Shown: positions 5,715 through 7,877 of the stretch, piece by piece
Position numbering within the stretch: position 1 is the first letter of the stretch
Layout: each line of letters opens with the position of its first letter
Source of the DNA: DATAEU01 sp046724395
GTDB taxonomy: Bacteria > Actinomycetota > UBA4738 > HRBIN12
Direction of reading: 5' to 3'
NCBI GenBank assembly: GCA_046724395.1
Contig: JBKOWM010000008.1
Span: 1 to 7,877 of the forward strand
DNA: 7,877 nt
The notes under the pieces: generated by a model
Told to the model about the DNA's origin: nothing
What the model saw: the letters and a program-made list of their open reading frames with translations, nothing else
Database searches by the model: none
Program-made: the position numbers and the translations under genes

Positions 5715-5927
5715 TCAGCGGTTGCCGAGCTCCGGAAGTTCGACCGGATCGGGACGAGGCCGGCAGGAGCCGCAGAAGAGCGCGTCCTCGACAACGATCG
5801 CGCGGACGGGCTCGTGGCCGTAGAGCGAGATCACGAACGGCATGCTTCGGACGTGGTCCTCGCAGATCCCGCGCCCGCAGAACCTGCATGCGCCGACGGC
5901 CGTCCTCCTGCAGTGCCAGCAGTCCAT
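5715..5927 (-). CDS. Small cysteine-rich zinc-binding protein (B-box/DUF2180-like)
   Basis: The 70-residue product starts MDCWHCRRTAVGACRFCGRG and carries paired ligands C3/C6, C14/C17, C22/H25, with a further CGSC pair at C52/C55. C-x2-C...C-x2-C...C-x2-H is the layout of small B-box-like or DUF2180-type zinc proteins of bacteria and archaea, which bind two zinc ions and probably mediate protein contacts. The middle (VISLYGHEPVRAIVVEDALF, 32-51) looks like a beta hairpin between the knuckles. ATG at 5927 is chosen because the Cys pairs start at once and a GGGAAGGG ribosome site precedes it. The gene begins 22 bases after the M50 protease stop, so the two are very likely co-transcribed and may work together. 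The family name is from memory of the pattern; function is unknown. Confidence 0.8.
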   Translation of the reverse strand: MDCWHCRRTAVGACRFCGRGICEDHVRSMPFVISLYGHEPVRAIVVEDALFCGSCRPRPDPVELPELGNR

Positions 5928-5949
5928 ATCGACCCTTCCCGAGCGACGA

Positions 5950-7877
5950 CTAATGGTGCCATGTCCGGTCGGCGATGCTCGGCTTGATTGTTCCCTTGCG
6001 AAACGACGAGGCGAGCAGGCGATCGAACCCGGCTCGCTCCAGCCGGAACGCGCGCACGGGCGTCCGCGCGACGACCGTGGCGGTACGCGGGACATCGTGC
6101 AGGAGGGCGAGCTCGCCAAAATGCGAGCCGGCCGCCATCGTGCGAACCCGCCGCCCGTGTTCGAAAACGTCGACCTGACCGGACGCCAGGGCGTAGAAGG
6201 CGTCCCCGGGCTCACCCTCCTGGAGAATGACGTGGGACGGGCTGAACGAAACCCACGAGCCTGATGCCAGCACATCCGCCCCTTCGTCCGGCTCGAGCGA
6301 TGCGAACGGCGGGAGCGAACGGATTTCGTTCACGCGCGCGAGCGTCGGACCGAACTCCGGCAACCGGAGATTCTCCGCGAGGAGCCTGTCGAATGTGCTC
6401 TTGTCGATCTGGAAGAGCTCGGCCTCGGAGAGGGCACGGACGGTCGCCGCCCGCGGTGCGGCAGTTGCGACGCCGAGCTCGCCGAACGACTCCCCCCGGC
6501 CGAGGACGCGCAGGACGCGCTCCACGCCTGATCGCTCGTCCTCCTCGACGATCTCGAGCGTCCCGCGCCGGACGACGAACAGCTCCGTCGCTCGTTCGCC
6601 CTGGCGCACGATCGGCGTGCCCGAGTCGACGTGGCGAAGCCGGACTCGACCCGCGAGATCCGACAGGACGTCCTCGGGCACCTCGTCGAAGATCGGAAGC
6701 CGATCGATCAGCTCCGCCGCCTCGACCCGCCACCCGCGCTCGAGACGGAACCGGACGCGCGCGACGACGCGCAGGATGGCGCGTGCGAGCGAGCGCGCGA
6801 CGTCTGCCGCGCTCCGGACGAGCGGTCCGGCGACGAACAGCGCGAGGAGCACGAGCGCCGCTCGGCCTGCGACACCGCCGTCCCAGAGCGCCGTGATCAG
6901 CCCTCCGAACACCTCGCGCCAGAAGAAGACGGACAGGGCGACGGCGAATATCGTGAACGCGACGCCGAGCGTCCCGTACAGTGCGAGCCCGGCCTCGCGC
7001 CGGGAGAACGCCTCGCGGCGGCGCAGCTTCCGCCACAGCTCATACCTGATGAATGCGAGCGACCGGGGTCGCAGATCTGGCGATTGCAGCGCGTCCGAGA
7101 GGATCCAGTAGCCGTCCAGCTCGAGCATCGGAACGAGGTTCAGGAAGATCACGAAGTAGTTGAGAAGCGCGAAGCGGAAGAGCAAGCCGCTCCCGACCCA
7201 ATCCGGGAACAGCCAGGCGATCGTCGAGGCCGCGCCGGCGATCATCATCTCGGCATACGGCCCCGCAAACGACTGGATCATCCGTGGGCGTCGCTCGAGC
7301 ATCAACCCATCGGACACGTCGACGAAGAACGCGGGCGAGCCGAAGTAGATCATGAAGCCGGCGCTCTTGATCCGGCGACCGTGGTGGACGAGCGCAAGCG
7401 CGTGCCCGAGCTCGTGCGCGAAGGTGAGGAAGTAGTTCAGCACGATCAGGATCAGCGATTCGAGTAAGGCTGAGCGCGCGGTCAGGTCGAACCGACCGGA
7501 CGCGTAGACGGCCGCGAACGCCACGAGGCCCACGGCCGCGACCACGCCCAGCAACCACGCGACCGGACGGAGGAACACGAACCGAAGGCCCCGCCGGTAC
7601 ATGGCCGCCACGAACCGATGCGCGTCGTGCCACTCGATCGAGAGCGTCTTGAGGAAGTCCCGCATCGCGCGTGACAGCGGATGCGATGTATCGAGGCGCC
7701 CTCGCACGACCGCGCCCACGTCGAGGAAGCGCGATGTCAGGAAGTTGCCGCGCCTGAGCTCCTCGACGAGGTCCGCGACGCCCGAGAGATCGAGCTCGCC
7801 CGAGCCCTCGAGCCGATCCACGACGAGCCGCTTGACGGTCCGCGTTCCGTCCATCAGCGGAATCAGGTCCTCCTCGC
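5950..7877 (-). CDS. Membrane M50 metalloprotease fused to two cyclic-nucleotide-binding domains (N-terminus cut off)
   Basis: At least 641 residues are visible; the frame stays open to the right edge. Numbering is from the first internal ATG (7854). Residues before and around it (EEDLIPL, then MDGTRTVKRLVV) resemble a PqqD-like winged-helix domain (to about 45), so the true start is probably beyond the window. A membrane part follows (about 93-345), with several hydrophobic segments. It holds the zinc site HELGH (147-151, catalytic E148) and the third ligand in LELDGYW (D247), the signature of M50/site-2 proteases. FAGPYAEM (196-203) is the third conserved region. Two cNMP-binding domains follow: about 384-497, cassette FGELGVATAAPRAATV (457-472), and about 513-622, cassette FGELALLHDVPRTATV (579-594). 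It should cleave within the membrane or act as a peptide protease, gated by a cyclic nucleotide. The zinc-binding gene follows 22 bases later. Ligand and substrate are unknown. Confidence 0.88.
   Translation of the reverse strand, partial: EEDLIPLMDGTRTVKRLVVDRLEGSGELDLSGVADLVEELRRGNFLTSRFLDVGAVVRGRLDTSHPLSRAMRDFLKTLSIEWHDAHRFVAAMYRRGLRFVFLRPVAWLLGVVAAVGLVAFAAVYASGRFDLTARSALLESLILIVLNYFLTFAHELGHALALVHHGRRIKSAGFMIYFGSPAFFVDVSDGLMLERRPRMIQSFAGPYAEMMIAGAASTIAWLFPDWVGSGLLFRFALLNYFVIFLNLVPMLELDGYWILSDALQSPDLRPRSLAFIRYELWRKLRRREAFSRREAGLALYGTLGVAFTIFAVALSVFFWREVFGGLITALWDGGVAGRAALVLLALFVAGPLVRSAADVARSLARAILRVVARVRFRLERGWRVEAAELIDRLPIFDEVPEDVLSDLAGRVRLRHVDSGTPIVRQGERATELFVVRRGTLEIVEEDERSGVERVLRVLGRGESFGELGVATAAPRAATVRALSEAELFQIDKSTFDRLLAENLRLPEFGPTLARVNEIRSLPPFASLEPDEGADVLASGSWVSFSPSHVILQEGEPGDAFYALASGQVDVFEHGRRVRTMAAGSHFGELALLHDVPRTATVVARTPVRAFRLERAGFDRLLASSFRKGTIKPSIADRTWHH

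Noticed and set aside
5928..6275. Upstream extension of the zinc-binding gene to a start near 6275
   Set aside because: It overlaps the end of the protease gene in another frame; the ATG at 5927 has a ribosome site and gives the expected N-terminal Cys pair.
6212..7111. Several 200-300 codon open frames on both strands inside the protease gene
   Set aside because: All are shadows of the M50-cNMP gene, which alone shows protein-family motifs.
1..7877. Defence island, prophage, transposon or CRISPR
   Set aside because: No transposase, integrase, phage, nuclease or repeat-spacer pattern is visible on either strand.

Overview
The window is high-GC DNA with dense genes, short gaps (the longest is about 135 bases) and frequent GTG starts. 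A DUF6457 protein next to moaA, a XdhC-type protein and many Arg/Ala/Val-rich proteins suggest a free-living actinobacterial lineage or a Chloroflexota-like relative, possibly from a soil or sediment metagenome. That taxonomic guess is inference only. No rRNA, tRNA, CRISPR array, insertion sequence or phage gene is visible.

Left part (1-3144, minus strand): three genes read leftwards and look like one operon. The first is an unusual fusion of a MogA/MoaB molybdopterin-binding domain with a XdhC/CoxI domain. It overlaps by four bases (GTGA) with a secreted-type sulfatase that has a formylglycine CxPSR site. After a 42-base gap holding a perfect 16-base palindrome comes the N-terminal part of a membrane-anchored phosphoesterase (phospholipase C/acid phosphatase type), cut by the window edge.

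Middle (3145-4604): a divergent intergenic region separates that operon from a plus-strand pair, a small DUF6457 protein and MoaA, the first enzyme of molybdenum cofactor synthesis. MoaA (first step), the MogA domain (MPT adenylylation) and the XdhC domain (handling of sulfurated cofactor for xanthine dehydrogenase/CO dehydrogenase-type enzymes) make this a molybdenum-cofactor locus. The target molybdoenzyme is not in the window.

Right part (4655-7877, minus strand): in transcription order there are (i) a large membrane M50 (site-2-type) metalloprotease fused to two cyclic-nucleotide-binding domains, with its N-terminus beyond the window; (ii) a 70-residue cysteine-rich zinc-binding protein; (iii) a gap containing an exact TGTGA-N6-TCACA CRP-type operator; (iv) a 40-residue, very basic small protein followed by a strong intrinsic terminator; and (v) a Crp/Fnr-family regulator convergent with moaA. 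Three cyclic-nucleotide-binding domains and one CRP box in about 3.2 kb suggest a local cyclic-nucleotide-responsive module. This module is the most unusual part of the window and the best candidate for an undescribed system. The wiring, that the Crp-like protein binds this box, is inferred and not shown.
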